A stretch of DNA of 64,000 bases from positions 62,001-126,000 of the forward strand of contig NZ_REFR01000011.1 in NCBI RefSeq assembly GCF_003688555.1, given 5' to 3'. The notes beneath the pieces are model-generated. The model worked only from the letters and a program-made list of their open reading frames with translations, was not told the DNA's origin and ran no database searches. This document shows positions 26,316-35,068 of the stretch, piece by piece; positions within the stretch are counted from its first letter, which is position 1, and each line of letters starts with the position of its first letter. Made by a program: the position numbers and the translations under genes. The stretch comes from Eilatimonas milleporae (GTDB lineage: Bacteria > Pseudomonadota > Alphaproteobacteria > Sphingomonadales > Kordiimonadaceae).

Positions 26316-27089
26316 TCACGGCCGCTGCTTTTGCAGGGCGCGGATATGGCGCTCAGTGCGGGCCTGGCGCACCGCGCGGATGACATCCGGCAGCAGGGCC
26401 AGGCGTTTTTCATGAAAATCGTTCAGCGCCGGGCGCAGTGCTTTCAGCTCTCGCGCATAATACAGGGCGCACAGGGCCGCCACATCAGTGGCCATGTCTT
26501 CCACAAGGGTGCATTCCTGCAGGCGGATATAATGGGTGCGGTCATTGATGTTGCCGGTCATATGCACAATGTCCGCATTGCCGGACTGGCGGGCGATGTG
26601 ATTGAACAGGTCGTCCATCATCTCCACAATCGAGCCGGCGGGCAGGTCGGCCAGCCGGTCGCCAATGTCGAACAGTTTCGGCGGTTTCAACAGGCCCGGA
26701 ATCTGCCGGTTGCGGGTGGCCGCCGCCAGCGACCAGTCCAGCAGATGCTGGCCCAGCCGGTACAGGTCGCGGGTTTCCGCCTCCGAGATGTCCTTGGTGA
26801 AAAAGCCGGCCTTGGGCATGTCGCTGATCACGCGTTCGGCGGCCAGCTGGATCAGCGCCTCGCGCACCGGGGTGTTGCTGACACGCAGCCGGTCGGCCAG
26901 CGGTTCCAGGCGAATACGTGCGCCGGGGCCCAGCTCGTGGGTGATGACCATGGCCTTGATCGCGTCATAGACGCCGGTATGGCCCTTGGCGTCCGGCACA
27001 TCATCATGGTGTTGTGTTCCGTCCCGGTGCGGCGGCTGCGGCTGTGTCGTCTTCGGGCGTGTTTTGTTCGGGTCTGTCAGTGTCTGCAT
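26316..27089 (-). CDS. GntR/FadR-family transcriptional regulator
   Basis: The 257-residue protein has an N-terminal winged helix (GVYDAIKAMVITHELGPGAR, then LADRLRVSNTPVREALIQLA, about residues 35-105) and a helical FCD effector-binding domain (about 120-240). GntR regulators are common companions of sphingomonad-type lasso clusters. It lies in a run of - strand genes with the exporter and the B-C-A genes, so it is a good candidate regulator of the locus. AGGA lies 5 bases before the ATG. The effector is unknown; acidic residues typical of metal-binding FCD domains were not checked. Confidence 0.88.
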   Translation of the reverse strand: MQTLTDPNKTRPKTTQPQPPHRDGTQHHDDVPDAKGHTGVYDAIKAMVITHELGPGARIRLEPLADRLRVSNTPVREALIQLAAERVISDMPKAGFFTKDISEAETRDLYRLGQHLLDWSLAAATRNRQIPGLLKPPKLFDIGDRLADLPAGSIVEMMDDLFNHIARQSGNADIVHMTGNINDRTHYIRLQECTLVEDMATDVAALCALYYARELKALRPALNDFHEKRLALLPDVIRAVRQARTERHIRALQKQRP

Positions 27090-27134
27090 GGTTCCTGTCC
27101 CAATCGCGTTCAGATATCAAGGGGCTCCTTCGGC

Positions 27135-27887
27135 TCACAGCAGGGTCATCAGCCTGGGTAAAAGCTGAAACCGCCGCCCGTGATAGGTTTTGATCGCGCG
27201 CCGCAGCGCGCCGATCCGCCTGCCCCCATACAGGCTGTGCAGGGTGCTCAACTCCCCGTCCCCGTCAGTCATCAGCACGCCTTCGCACAGGCGGGCGTAA
27301 AACAGTTTTCTGTTGCCGGCATGGATCGCTTTGGCCGCCCCTGCATCCGCGTGCAGGCTGGCGATGTGGCTGAAAAAACGGCCCGTTCTGCCGGCCAGAG
27401 ATACAGCTCCCTGTCTGTCTGCGTCACAGGGGCCGCCTGTATCGCTGTCTGGGACGCGGTCGGTATTGTTTCCGCCGGTTTGCCCTTCGCTTATGTGGGT
27501 GGTCTGGCTGCATACGGCATCGGCATCCCCGCCGGCGCGCCCCGTCAGCGGGGTGAACAGACCCGGCCGTTTCATCAGCCTGTCGAGCGCCTGGTCCAGG
27601 ATGGTTTCCGTGTGGTCGTACAGGTGCGTCAGTTCGTGGTGTGACAGCGGTTTGACGCAGTCCCAGGCCGGACTGTTCCCCTCCAGAACCCGCCGGATCA
27701 GGTCGTCCAGGGCCTCGCGCACCTCTCTGCCGGTCACGGTGTCGGTGGCCGCGTACATCTGGGCGACCAGTGCCCGCGTGGCGGGGGAAATATGGCGTGC
27801 CAGAATGTCCAGCGCCCCTGCCGTGCCATAGGCCGGGACGGTGTGCATGGCCTGTCCGGTGACGGTGGAACGGACAGGTCTGGTCAT
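27135..27887 (-). CDS. FCD-like protein, diverged GntR paralogue without a clear HTH
   Basis: The 250-residue product resembles the GntR regulator encoded just downstream mainly at its C-terminus: ALRRAIKTYHGRRFQLLPRL against ALRPALNDFHEKRLALLPDV. Its helical N-terminal half shows no recognisable winged-helix DNA-binding motif, and residues about 115-160 are a low-complexity insertion. It starts by an ATGA overlap with the stop of the gene at 27884-28282 and lies 45 bases upstream of the GntR gene. It might be a partner that modulates the true GntR protein or a decaying duplicate. Family assignment is tentative. Confidence 0.65.
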   Translation of the reverse strand: MTRPVRSTVTGQAMHTVPAYGTAGALDILARHISPATRALVAQMYAATDTVTGREVREALDDLIRRVLEGNSPAWDCVKPLSHHELTHLYDHTETILDQALDRLMKRPGLFTPLTGRAGGDADAVCSQTTHISEGQTGGNNTDRVPDSDTGGPCDADRQGAVSLAGRTGRFFSHIASLHADAGAAKAIHAGNRKLFYARLCEGVLMTDGDGELSTLHSLYGGRRIGALRRAIKTYHGRRFQLLPRLMTLL

Positions 27888-28282
27888 AGGGCCGTCTCGC
27901 GGGCCGTCATCGTGCGAAACGCGGCCAGCCGGCCGCTGGCCCCCTGGGGGGTCTGGCCGGGTTTTATCCGGTTGGGGCCTCCCGCGGCGGTCGTGGTCCG
28001 GTCCGTTGGTGTGTGTTGCTGCGGCGTCCGGGTTTTGCCCGCATCCCCGCCATGGGACGGGTATCCCAACCCGGTGGCCGGCGCCGATGTACCGGAAGAT
28101 TGGCCAGGTGGTATATAGGCGGCCTGGTCGGGCGGGCTGTCGTCAAACGCGGCCTCTCCGCCCTGCGTGCTGCGGCTTGGGGAACAGGGGACGGCGTTTG
28201 CGCTCCTGTACGGGGCCGGTGCTGACATCCAGGTGGTCCCCTGAAGGGTGGTGATGGTACCATTTCGGATGTGGAACGGCAT
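27884..28282 (-). CDS. Hypothetical protein, Pro/Thr/Gly-rich
   Basis: A 132-codon frame starts at 28282 with AAGGA 7 bases upstream and ends by ATGA overlap with the next gene, which is the main support for its reality. The N-terminus MPFHIRNGTITTLQGTTW looks structured; the remainder is rich in Pro, Thr, Gly and Ser and probably disordered. No family is recognised. As the first gene of the - strand run it may be locus-specific. Confidence 0.5.
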   Translation of the reverse strand: MPFHIRNGTITTLQGTTWMSAPAPYRSANAVPCSPSRSTQGGEAAFDDSPPDQAAYIPPGQSSGTSAPATGLGYPSHGGDAGKTRTPQQHTPTDRTTTAAGGPNRIKPGQTPQGASGRLAAFRTMTARETAL

Positions 28283-28885
28283 CTGTATATCCTTAACATC
28301 GATAGTCGCTGGCGGTCAGGCCCGCCTCGTCAGCCGCATCAGACGGCTTTGTCAGGCGGCTTTGTCAGGCGGCCGGGTCAGCGGGGCCTCTTCCGGCCGG
28401 ACGGCGGTGTCCGATCGTATCGTGCTGCCGGTTCGGCCCATATTTTTCGACGTGACCGGGGCGGCGATCTCCTCGCGGCCATGCCCGTCCGGTTGCGGAC
28501 TGCCGGCGCTACGGCTTGCGGCGTTGTCCATGCCGGGGCAGAGGGCCATGGCGACCGTTCGGCGGAAACTGTGCGACGATGGCGGAACATCCGGTCCGGT
28601 TGCTTACCGTATCGCTGGCGGCGGATGTGGGTGACGACGTGAATCATCGGCTTCTCTGAACAGTTGCATTTACCGGAGAAGTGTGCGGATAAACGCGGTC
28701 TTCAGAAACCCGTAGAAATACCTGAAAAAGAAATAATATATAAAAATCAAATATTTATGATGTTATAAGCCTCTCAGCAATCTTTCGGGAATACCACTGG
28801 AATTGTCCAATAGGTTGTAAGGCGGCCAGCCGGATTCGCGCCGTCGGGGCCCTGTGCGGGGGCCTGTTTCACAAGGGGGCTGGGT
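28283..28885. other. Intergenic region upstream of the regulator-exporter genes
   Basis: The 603 bases include a 13-bp tandem duplication (GGCTTTGTCAGGC, about 28346-28371) and an AT-rich patch at 28,720-28,770. Frames on both strands between 28,350 and 28,650 have arginine/proline-rich translations and no ribosome sites, so I do not call them. A promoter for the - strand genes is expected near 28,300. Confidence 0.4.
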
Positions 28886-29617
28886 TCAGGGTATGACCAG
28901 GCCGCCCGATACCGCCAGGGCGACGGCCTGGGTGCGTGTGCTGACATTGAATTTCTTGCGAATATTTTCCATATAGCCGTTCACCGTGCGGGCCGAAATT
29001 GACAGGATGCGGCCGATTTCATAATCGCTTTTGCCCTTTGCCATCCACACCAGGCATTCCCGTTCCCGCGGTGTCAGCGACGGTGGATCGAACAGCTGTG
29101 TCTGCCGCCCCGTCAATTCAACGATTTTCAGGACATAGTATTCGGCCAGAAGGTGCAGGATGTGGAATGTGGCCGGGTCCACATCCGTGTGGGCGCCGGC
29201 CATATTGACACAGCATGGATAATGGCCGGGCAGGGTGACGGGCACCGTCATGCCTTCGCGGATGCCATACTGTTCCGCCTCGGCAAAAATCCGGCGGTTG
29301 CGTTTGTCGGACCGGTCCAGGCTGCTCCATCTGTAAGGGCCGATATTGCTGAAAGCGGTCTTCAGCACAACATCGTCACGGAAATAACCCTCGCGTTTAT
29401 ATCGTTCAATCCATGCCGGCGGATAATCGAAAATCTGAATGGCGTTTGGCGGCGGGTTGTTCATATCCACCAGTGAAATGCAGATATGCTTGCCAAAGCC
29501 AAGCTGGGCGATCTCGCTGGCAAAAGCCCGCCGCAGGTCATCCACCGTGTCGACCGTCTTGATCTTGGTGATGAAGTTTTCGACCAGTTCAAGACCTGGC
29601 ATCATCATTTCCATCAT
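28886..29617 (-). CDS. LuxR-family transcriptional regulator with autoinducer-binding-type domain
   Basis: The 243-residue protein has an N-terminal autoinducer-binding-like domain (about residues 10-150, including YRWSSLDRSDKRNRRIFAEA and the Trp-Asp-type pocket region) and a C-terminal LuxR helix-turn-helix (LTPRERECLVWMAKGKSDYE, then ILSISARTVNGYMENIRKKF). No luxI synthase is visible in the window, so it is a LuxR solo. The start is uncertain among ATGs at 29617, 29614, 29608 and 29605; a longer frame to 29707 lacks support. It sits next to the lasso locus and may tie it to cell density or an exogenous signal. Confidence 0.88.
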   Translation of the reverse strand: MMEMMMPGLELVENFITKIKTVDTVDDLRRAFASEIAQLGFGKHICISLVDMNNPPPNAIQIFDYPPAWIERYKREGYFRDDVVLKTAFSNIGPYRWSSLDRSDKRNRRIFAEAEQYGIREGMTVPVTLPGHYPCCVNMAGAHTDVDPATFHILHLLAEYYVLKIVELTGRQTQLFDPPSLTPRERECLVWMAKGKSDYEIGRILSISARTVNGYMENIRKKFNVSTRTQAVALAVSGGLVIP

Positions 29618-30123
29618 GGCGGCTGGCGGATGACGGTATGCGCGCGATATCCGTATGAAACATCTTTGATGTATGCCGGCGTCGGCTGTTTCCAAGCCCC
29701 CGCACAATCAGCGTCGGCACAGCCAGTCCGGTCAGTTCGGAAACGGAAGACCCCCACACAGTGCAAGGTTTGAAGGACAGATCATATATGGGCCGGGCAT
29801 TGATGCGCCGGCCCTGTCCTGCCTTGAAAGACTCAAACCGTTTGGTCGTCTTTTATTTCGCCGCTTGCGGGTCTCTGTCTCCGCCATGATCAAGACCAGA
29901 GTCCGCTTCCTTGACTTAATACTCTGGATAGCAAAAAACGCCAATAGCCTATCTTATTACGCGTAAATTTTTACTATCAATCTATCTATAGTCGCACATT
30001 GTGGTGTGATTGTGGTCCTAATATGGCAAGCCCTGCCCCACGCACCTAGGGCGCGCGGGCGCAGGGCCGGTCAAGTGTGGGGGCGATTGCGGCAGTGTCG
30101 TGTAAACGGCGGGATAGTGCTGC
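29618..30123. other. Intergenic region
   Basis: The 506 bases contain a GC hairpin (GGGCCGG 29790-29796 with CCGGCCC 29808-29814), without a T-run, and an AT-rich segment at 29,900-30,000 that probably holds the promoter of the LuxR gene or another unrecognised transcript. No ORF is supported. Confidence 0.4.
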
Positions 30124-30363
30124 CTAGTCGGTTTGGAGCCCTTGCTCCAGGGTGGTGCAGACATCCGCCCAGAAATCAGCGTCGGCCAGCCGGCCTTCCC
30201 GGTGTGCGGCCTGCCGCCGCCGCTGTGCTTCTGCGGTCGGGGCGTCATAACACTGGCGCAGCACATCCGCCGCTTCCGCCGGCGATGTGACCGTGTGCAG
30301 GCAATGCGATGGTTCTTCCGGCTGTTCGGGCCGGCCTTCACGCTTTTCGTGCGCAATTTTCAT
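30124..30363 (-). CDS. Small hypothetical protein, paralogue of the protein at 13592-13873
   Basis: The 79-residue product shares the SP-x-E-x-A-x-VLR, RRRQ and D-x2-FW-x2-V pattern with the + strand protein at 13592, over about 50 residues. The N-terminus MKIAHEKREGRPEQPEEPSH is hydrophilic. Function is unknown. It marks the other flank of the lasso region. A GAGAG lies about 7 bases upstream of the ATG. Confidence 0.65.
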   Translation of the reverse strand: MKIAHEKREGRPEQPEEPSHCLHTVTSPAEAADVLRQCYDAPTAEAQRRRQAAHREGRLADADFWADVCTTLEQGLQTD

Positions 30364-30712
30364 TTTTGGCTCTCATGATGATCCCATCTCTCACTCCTCC
30401 AAAAGAGCCATTGTTTGCAATTACAATCTTGTAGCTTGTTGCATATTGAAAAGACTGTGGCCTGCCTGCCGCAGGATGCATCAACCCATGGTTTTTGGTA
30501 TATAATTTTGCCTCTTCAGGTTGCTTCGAGCAACCTCTGTACAGCTGGACATATGCGCGTGTCATTCTGGTGGCCGTGGTTGAGACTGCCGCGAGTCTGC
30601 CCAAGAACTATCCAGAAACTAACCGGTACCGGTGTGGAAACTGTTCCCGCGCCGTCCAGCCTGCACCGGCAGCATGAAAAGCGCACATTTCCTTGAAAGA
30701 CGGGCCCGGCCC
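30364..30712. other. Intergenic region with a perfect hairpin
   Basis: No gene is supported in these 349 bases. A perfect stem, AGGTTGCT (30518-30525) with AGCAACCT (30529-30536), closes a three-base loop; a TATAAT lies at about 30500-30506 upstream of it. The hairpin lacks a T-run on either side, so it is not an obvious terminator and may belong to a small RNA or leader. Confidence 0.4.
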
Positions 30713-33700
30713 TTACTTTAAGGCCGGTGCCGGGCTGTTGGCCATATCTACCGGACCCGATGCGGGTACCGGAGTAATCCCGAAAAACAGGCTGTACAGG
30801 ATGGGCACCACACCAAGCGTCAGGACCGTTCCCACCAGCAGGCCGAAGGCGATGACACAGGCCATGCCGTAAAACAGCGCGTCCTGGAACAGGATCAGAG
30901 GCAACAGGCCCAGAATGGTCGTCACCGTTGTCATGATGATCGGCCGCAGCCGCCTTACCGATGCGATGATGATGGCCGTGTGTGCGTCCTTACCGCCTTC
31001 GCGCCGTTCAATGTCGATACGGTCGATCAGGACAATGGCGTTGTTGATGATGATGCCGGCCAGCGAATACAGGCCCAGAATAACCATGAAACCGAAATTC
31101 GCCTGCATGGTGAACAGGCCAAGCACCGCGCCGATCAAAAGCAGGGGGATCGTCATGACGATGATGGCAGGCCGTTTGAACGAATTGAACTGGGTGACCA
31201 GCAGAATAAGGACCGCTCCGATACACAAGGGGATGTTGGCGGCAAGCGCCTGGCGTGCCTCCGCGGACTGTGTCACCACGCCGTCGAATTCGATGCTGTG
31301 GCCAGGGGGCAGGGTGGCCCGCAGCCGGTTCAAATCGTCCTGGACCAGGGGCACCATGTCTTCCGCCGTCATATGGGTGTTGCGGGCCTCTATTGTGATG
31401 GTGCGGACCATGTTTTCCCGTTGGATATGGGAGAACCCGTTTTCCAGGTCAAAGTCCGCCACCTGCACCAGCGGGACGGACACCCCCGTATCCCGGGTGA
31501 AGATATTCAGGGTTTTGACCCGGTCCAGATCGGTGCGTTCCTGGCCCTCGGCCCTTGCGATGATGGGAAAGATATCGTCGCCTTCGCGGAACTCGGATAT
31601 CTGCTGTCCGGAAAAATAGCTGGCCATGGAGTCCGCGATGTCCGCCGATGTGATCCCCGCCCGGCGTGCCCGTGCCTGGTCCACCCGGACGGCGATCTTG
31701 GCAATACGGTTTTCCCAGTCATGACGGATATCGATGGCGCCCGGCAGGCGGGCGAATATCGCTTCGATCTCCTCGGCTGTGCGGTACAGGAAATCGGCGT
31801 CGGGACCGCGCACCTGTATGTCGACCTTGGTCGAATCGCTGGGCCCCAGGAACATGCCGGTCACGCGGGCGTCCAGACCGGGAAAGCTTTCGTGGAACAT
31901 CTGGCGCAGCGCCGTCACGGTGGTCTCCATCGCGGTGAAGTCATCGATATTCAGCACCATGAACCCCCTGTGCGGAGCGGAATCCACCGGTGTCAGTGAC
32001 AGCACGAACCGTGGCCCGCCAAAACCCACATAGCCCACATGGCTGACAATGTGCGGAAACCGTATCGGGTTTTCCAGCGCCGCGAAAACCTCCTGCATGC
32101 GCAGGTCCATGGCATTGGCCGATACCCCCGCCGGCATGTCCAGATAAACCAGCACCTGCGCCCGGTCGGAATCAGGGAAAAATTTCTGCGGTACCACCGA
32201 CATGGCGGCGATAGAGGCCGCCAGCAGGGCCGCCATGCCCCCCATGAACAGCCAGCGTCGCCGCAGGATGCGGATGAGAACACGTTCATACCCCGCATTC
32301 ATGGCTGTGAACAGGCGCTGGGATATGCCCTGGTCGCCCCGGCGATCCGGTGCGCTGTGTGCGGACGGCCTGTTGCCTGTGTTTTCGGGGTCGATTTTGA
32401 TGAAACGGTGGCACAGGCTGGGCGTCAGCATCATGGCCAGCAGCCACGATGTCAGCAATGTGATGAGAATGACGATCGATATGGAGCGGGTATATTCCCC
32501 GGCCACATGCTCAGCCAGCATCAGCGGCAGAAAGACCAGAATGGTCGTCAGTGTCGAGGACAGCAGAGGGATCGCCAGCTCCCCGCCGGTTTCCCGTAAG
32601 GCCGCGTCCCTGTCCGCGCCGCCTTCCAGGCGGCGCTTGAAATCCTCGGCGATGACAATGCCGTTGTCCACCAGCAGGCCGAGGGCGATGACCAGTGTCG
32701 CCAGGCTCATCCGTTGCAGGGTCATGTCGAAAAAGCCCATGACCGCAAGTGTGACCAGCATGACCGCCGGTACGATGGAGCCGACGATCAGCCCCGTGCG
32801 CAGGCCCAGGAACAGGATGACGACGCCCAGCACGATGCCGAGGGTTTGCAACACATTCGCCGTCACCCCGTAAACGGCGCCGGCCACCTGTGTCGCCTGA
32901 TAGGTGACGATATCCAGCTGATAGCCGACAGGCAGCCCCTCGCCAAGCGTGCCAAGGGCCGCTTTCAACCGGGCCCCGTAATCCAGCACGCTGTAATCGG
33001 GTAGCATGGCGATGGCCAACAGAATGGCGGGTTTGCCGTTATAATAAGCCTTTTGGCGCGGCGGATCGATATAGCCGCGCCGGATGGTGGCCAGGTCGCG
33101 CAAGGGCACCACGCCGCCCGTATCCGGCAGGCGGATCAGGGTTTCGCCGATTTCCTCGACCGTGCGGTAATTGCCGCTTGGTTCGATGATGAAGGCGCGC
33201 ACGCCGGTGTCTATTTCCCCGCCGGGGTGGATGACATTTTGCTGCGCCAATGTGTCCTGCAGTATTTTCTGCGAAATGCCCAACTCCGTGCGTCGGGCAT
33301 TCTGCACCTCGACATAGATCCGTTCCTGCTGGGCCCCCAGAATATCGACCCGCTTTGTACCATCCACCGTGTACAGCGTATCGCGGACATGCTGCGCCAT
33401 GTCGAACATCTCGGCCATGGTGAAATCCGCTGACGTGAGCGCGGCGGTGACGACCGCCACATCGCCGAAATCGTCATTGACCACCGGGGTGGATGCGCCC
33501 TCCGGCAGGCCTGCCTGTGCTTCCGAGACCCGGGTGCGCAGGTCATCCCAGATTTGGTCCAGATCGAAATAGCGGTCGTGCGCCTCCACATGGATGATGG
33601 ACACGCCAGCCATGGACGTGGACCGGATTTCCTCCACTTCCGGCATCTGGCGGATCGCTTCTTCCAGGGTTTTGGTGACCAGAAGTTCCATACGCTCCGC

Positions 33701-33865
33701 CGACAGTCCGGGATAGCGCGTGGTGACCACGGCCTCACGAATGGTGACGTCCGGATCTTCCCGTGTCGGCAGGGAGAAATAGCTGAAAATGCCATATATC
33801 ATCAGCACCACGGTCATCGTATAGACCACAGGCCGATAAAGATAAGCGATCTGACTGAGGTTCAT
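30713..33865 (-). CDS. RND-family efflux transporter permease
   Basis: The 1050-residue inner-membrane pump has the RND duplication: a first membrane helix after NLSQIAYLYRPVVYTM, a large periplasmic loop, TM2-6, a second loop and TM8-12. It is driven by proton motive force. In TM4 the usual Asp-Asp pair reads LVDNGIVIAED, that is Asp-Asn, as in some but not all RND branches. It follows the membrane fusion protein by 53 bases; no outer-membrane channel gene is in the operon, so it must borrow one. The divergent TetR gene at 35799 is its likely repressor. Substrates are unknown. Confidence 0.93.
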   Translation of the reverse strand: MNLSQIAYLYRPVVYTMTVVLMIYGIFSYFSLPTREDPDVTIREAVVTTRYPGLSAERMELLVTKTLEEAIRQMPEVEEIRSTSMAGVSIIHVEAHDRYFDLDQIWDDLRTRVSEAQAGLPEGASTPVVNDDFGDVAVVTAALTSADFTMAEMFDMAQHVRDTLYTVDGTKRVDILGAQQERIYVEVQNARRTELGISQKILQDTLAQQNVIHPGGEIDTGVRAFIIEPSGNYRTVEEIGETLIRLPDTGGVVPLRDLATIRRGYIDPPRQKAYYNGKPAILLAIAMLPDYSVLDYGARLKAALGTLGEGLPVGYQLDIVTYQATQVAGAVYGVTANVLQTLGIVLGVVILFLGLRTGLIVGSIVPAVMLVTLAVMGFFDMTLQRMSLATLVIALGLLVDNGIVIAEDFKRRLEGGADRDAALRETGGELAIPLLSSTLTTILVFLPLMLAEHVAGEYTRSISIVILITLLTSWLLAMMLTPSLCHRFIKIDPENTGNRPSAHSAPDRRGDQGISQRLFTAMNAGYERVLIRILRRRWLFMGGMAALLAASIAAMSVVPQKFFPDSDRAQVLVYLDMPAGVSANAMDLRMQEVFAALENPIRFPHIVSHVGYVGFGGPRFVLSLTPVDSAPHRGFMVLNIDDFTAMETTVTALRQMFHESFPGLDARVTGMFLGPSDSTKVDIQVRGPDADFLYRTAEEIEAIFARLPGAIDIRHDWENRIAKIAVRVDQARARRAGITSADIADSMASYFSGQQISEFREGDDIFPIIARAEGQERTDLDRVKTLNIFTRDTGVSVPLVQVADFDLENGFSHIQRENMVRTITIEARNTHMTAEDMVPLVQDDLNRLRATLPPGHSIEFDGVVTQSAEARQALAANIPLCIGAVLILLVTQFNSFKRPAIIVMTIPLLLIGAVLGLFTMQANFGFMVILGLYSLAGIIINNAIVLIDRIDIERREGGKDAHTAIIIASVRRLRPIIMTTVTTILGLLPLILFQDALFYGMACVIAFGLLVGTVLTLGVVPILYSLFFGITPVPASGPVDMANSPAPALK

Positions 33866-33918
33866 GGGTGCTCACGTCTGTCTGTGTCTGGTTTGAACGG
33901 GATCATGGGGCAAAGAGG

Positions 33919-35067
33919 TCAAGGGTTGTAGCGGGCGATGCCGGTATCCAACCGGGCGACCTTCTGGCCGTCCTGCAGGAAGGGCAGCCCTTTCATGGCG
34001 ATGATCTCGCCGACGTTCAGCCCCTGCGAAATCAGTGCCCGGTCGCCCGAAATATCCGCAACGGTGATATCTCTTCTGGAGACGGTGCCTTCCGCCTTGT
34101 CGTAGACAAAGGCCACGCTGCTTTGCCCGCTTGCGGCCAGAAATCCCGTCACCGGGATGGATACAAGTCGGTCTGTCGGTGTCTGAGAGCCGTCCATGTT
34201 GAAGCTGAGCATCACTTCGGCTGTTACACCTGACCGCAGGGTGTCCGGCGCGTCATCCAGTCTGAGGGTCACGGGAAAGGCATTTCTGACCGATGCATTT
34301 GTGGCGACCTCGGTAATGGTGGCCGACAGCATCATGCCGCGATGAGCGGGCAGGAAAACGGTGTGCCGGCTGCCGGGCGCCAGTTGATCGATCATGGTCT
34401 CGGGCGCCGTGACCACCACCTCCAGGCCGCTGCCGTCGCCCTGGATTTCGAACACCGTTTCTCCGGGGCTGACCTGCTGCGAGGGTTCGGCCAGCCGTTC
34501 GGCGACCGAGCCGGCATAAGGGGCGGTCAGAACCGTGTCCTCCAGGTCTTCGGCCGCGATGGCCGCGCGGGTCCGGGCGATTTCCACACGGCTCTGCGCG
34601 GTTTCAAGGCCGGCAAGGGCGGTGTCGTAACCGGCGCGGGCAACCCAGCCCTTGGCGTGCAGTTCCTTCTGCCGTTCATATTCGTTCCGGGCTTCTACCA
34701 GGCGGGCGCGGGCCTCGGCCAGCTCGCTTTCACGTTCTTCCATGGCCAACCGGTAGGTCCGTCGGTCCAAGGTCGCCAGCGTGTCGCCCGCCTCGAAATG
34801 ATCACCGATATCAACGGTCACGCTTGCCACTCTGCCGCCGACTTCGAAACTGATCGGTGCACGCTGGATGGCGCGCACGACCCCCGACAGGGTGCGGGTG
34901 ATTTCATGGTCCACCGGCTCGACAACGGTCCAGGCGATGGGACGCGGCAGTGCGGGTGTCCGGTCCGTGCCGTCCGAACAGGCGCCAAGGCCCGCCCATA
35001 ACAGGATGCAGACCGGCAGCAGGCTGGGCCGTGCCTGTCCGCGCGGCCCGGTGCGGGGTGCGGCCAT
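33919..35067 (-). CDS. RND efflux periplasmic adaptor (membrane fusion) lipoprotein
   Basis: The 382-residue protein has a lipoprotein signal peptide with a lipobox (LWAGLGAC), then the adaptor order: lipoyl half-motif (GGRVASVTVDIGDHFEAGDT), alpha-helical hairpin (residues about 100-180, Glu/Arg-rich coiled coil), second lipoyl half and beta-barrel. It connects the RND permease encoded downstream to an outer-membrane channel. It starts one base after the stop of the small gene at 35069, showing coupling. Confidence 0.93.
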   Translation of the reverse strand: MAAPRTGPRGQARPSLLPVCILLWAGLGACSDGTDRTPALPRPIAWTVVEPVDHEITRTLSGVVRAIQRAPISFEVGGRVASVTVDIGDHFEAGDTLATLDRRTYRLAMEERESELAEARARLVEARNEYERQKELHAKGWVARAGYDTALAGLETAQSRVEIARTRAAIAAEDLEDTVLTAPYAGSVAERLAEPSQQVSPGETVFEIQGDGSGLEVVVTAPETMIDQLAPGSRHTVFLPAHRGMMLSATITEVATNASVRNAFPVTLRLDDAPDTLRSGVTAEVMLSFNMDGSQTPTDRLVSIPVTGFLAASGQSSVAFVYDKAEGTVSRRDITVADISGDRALISQGLNVGEIIAMKGLPFLQDGQKVARLDTGIARYNP

Positions 35068-35068
35068 T

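Noticed and set aside
28352-28647. Overlapping - strand frames of 65 and 89 codons
   Set aside because: Arginine/proline-rich translations, no ribosome-binding site and mutual overlap; they look like GC-rich chance frames.
28886-30123. luxI-type autoinducer synthase beside the LuxR gene
   Set aside because: No frame near the LuxR gene resembles an acyl-homoserine lactone synthase.
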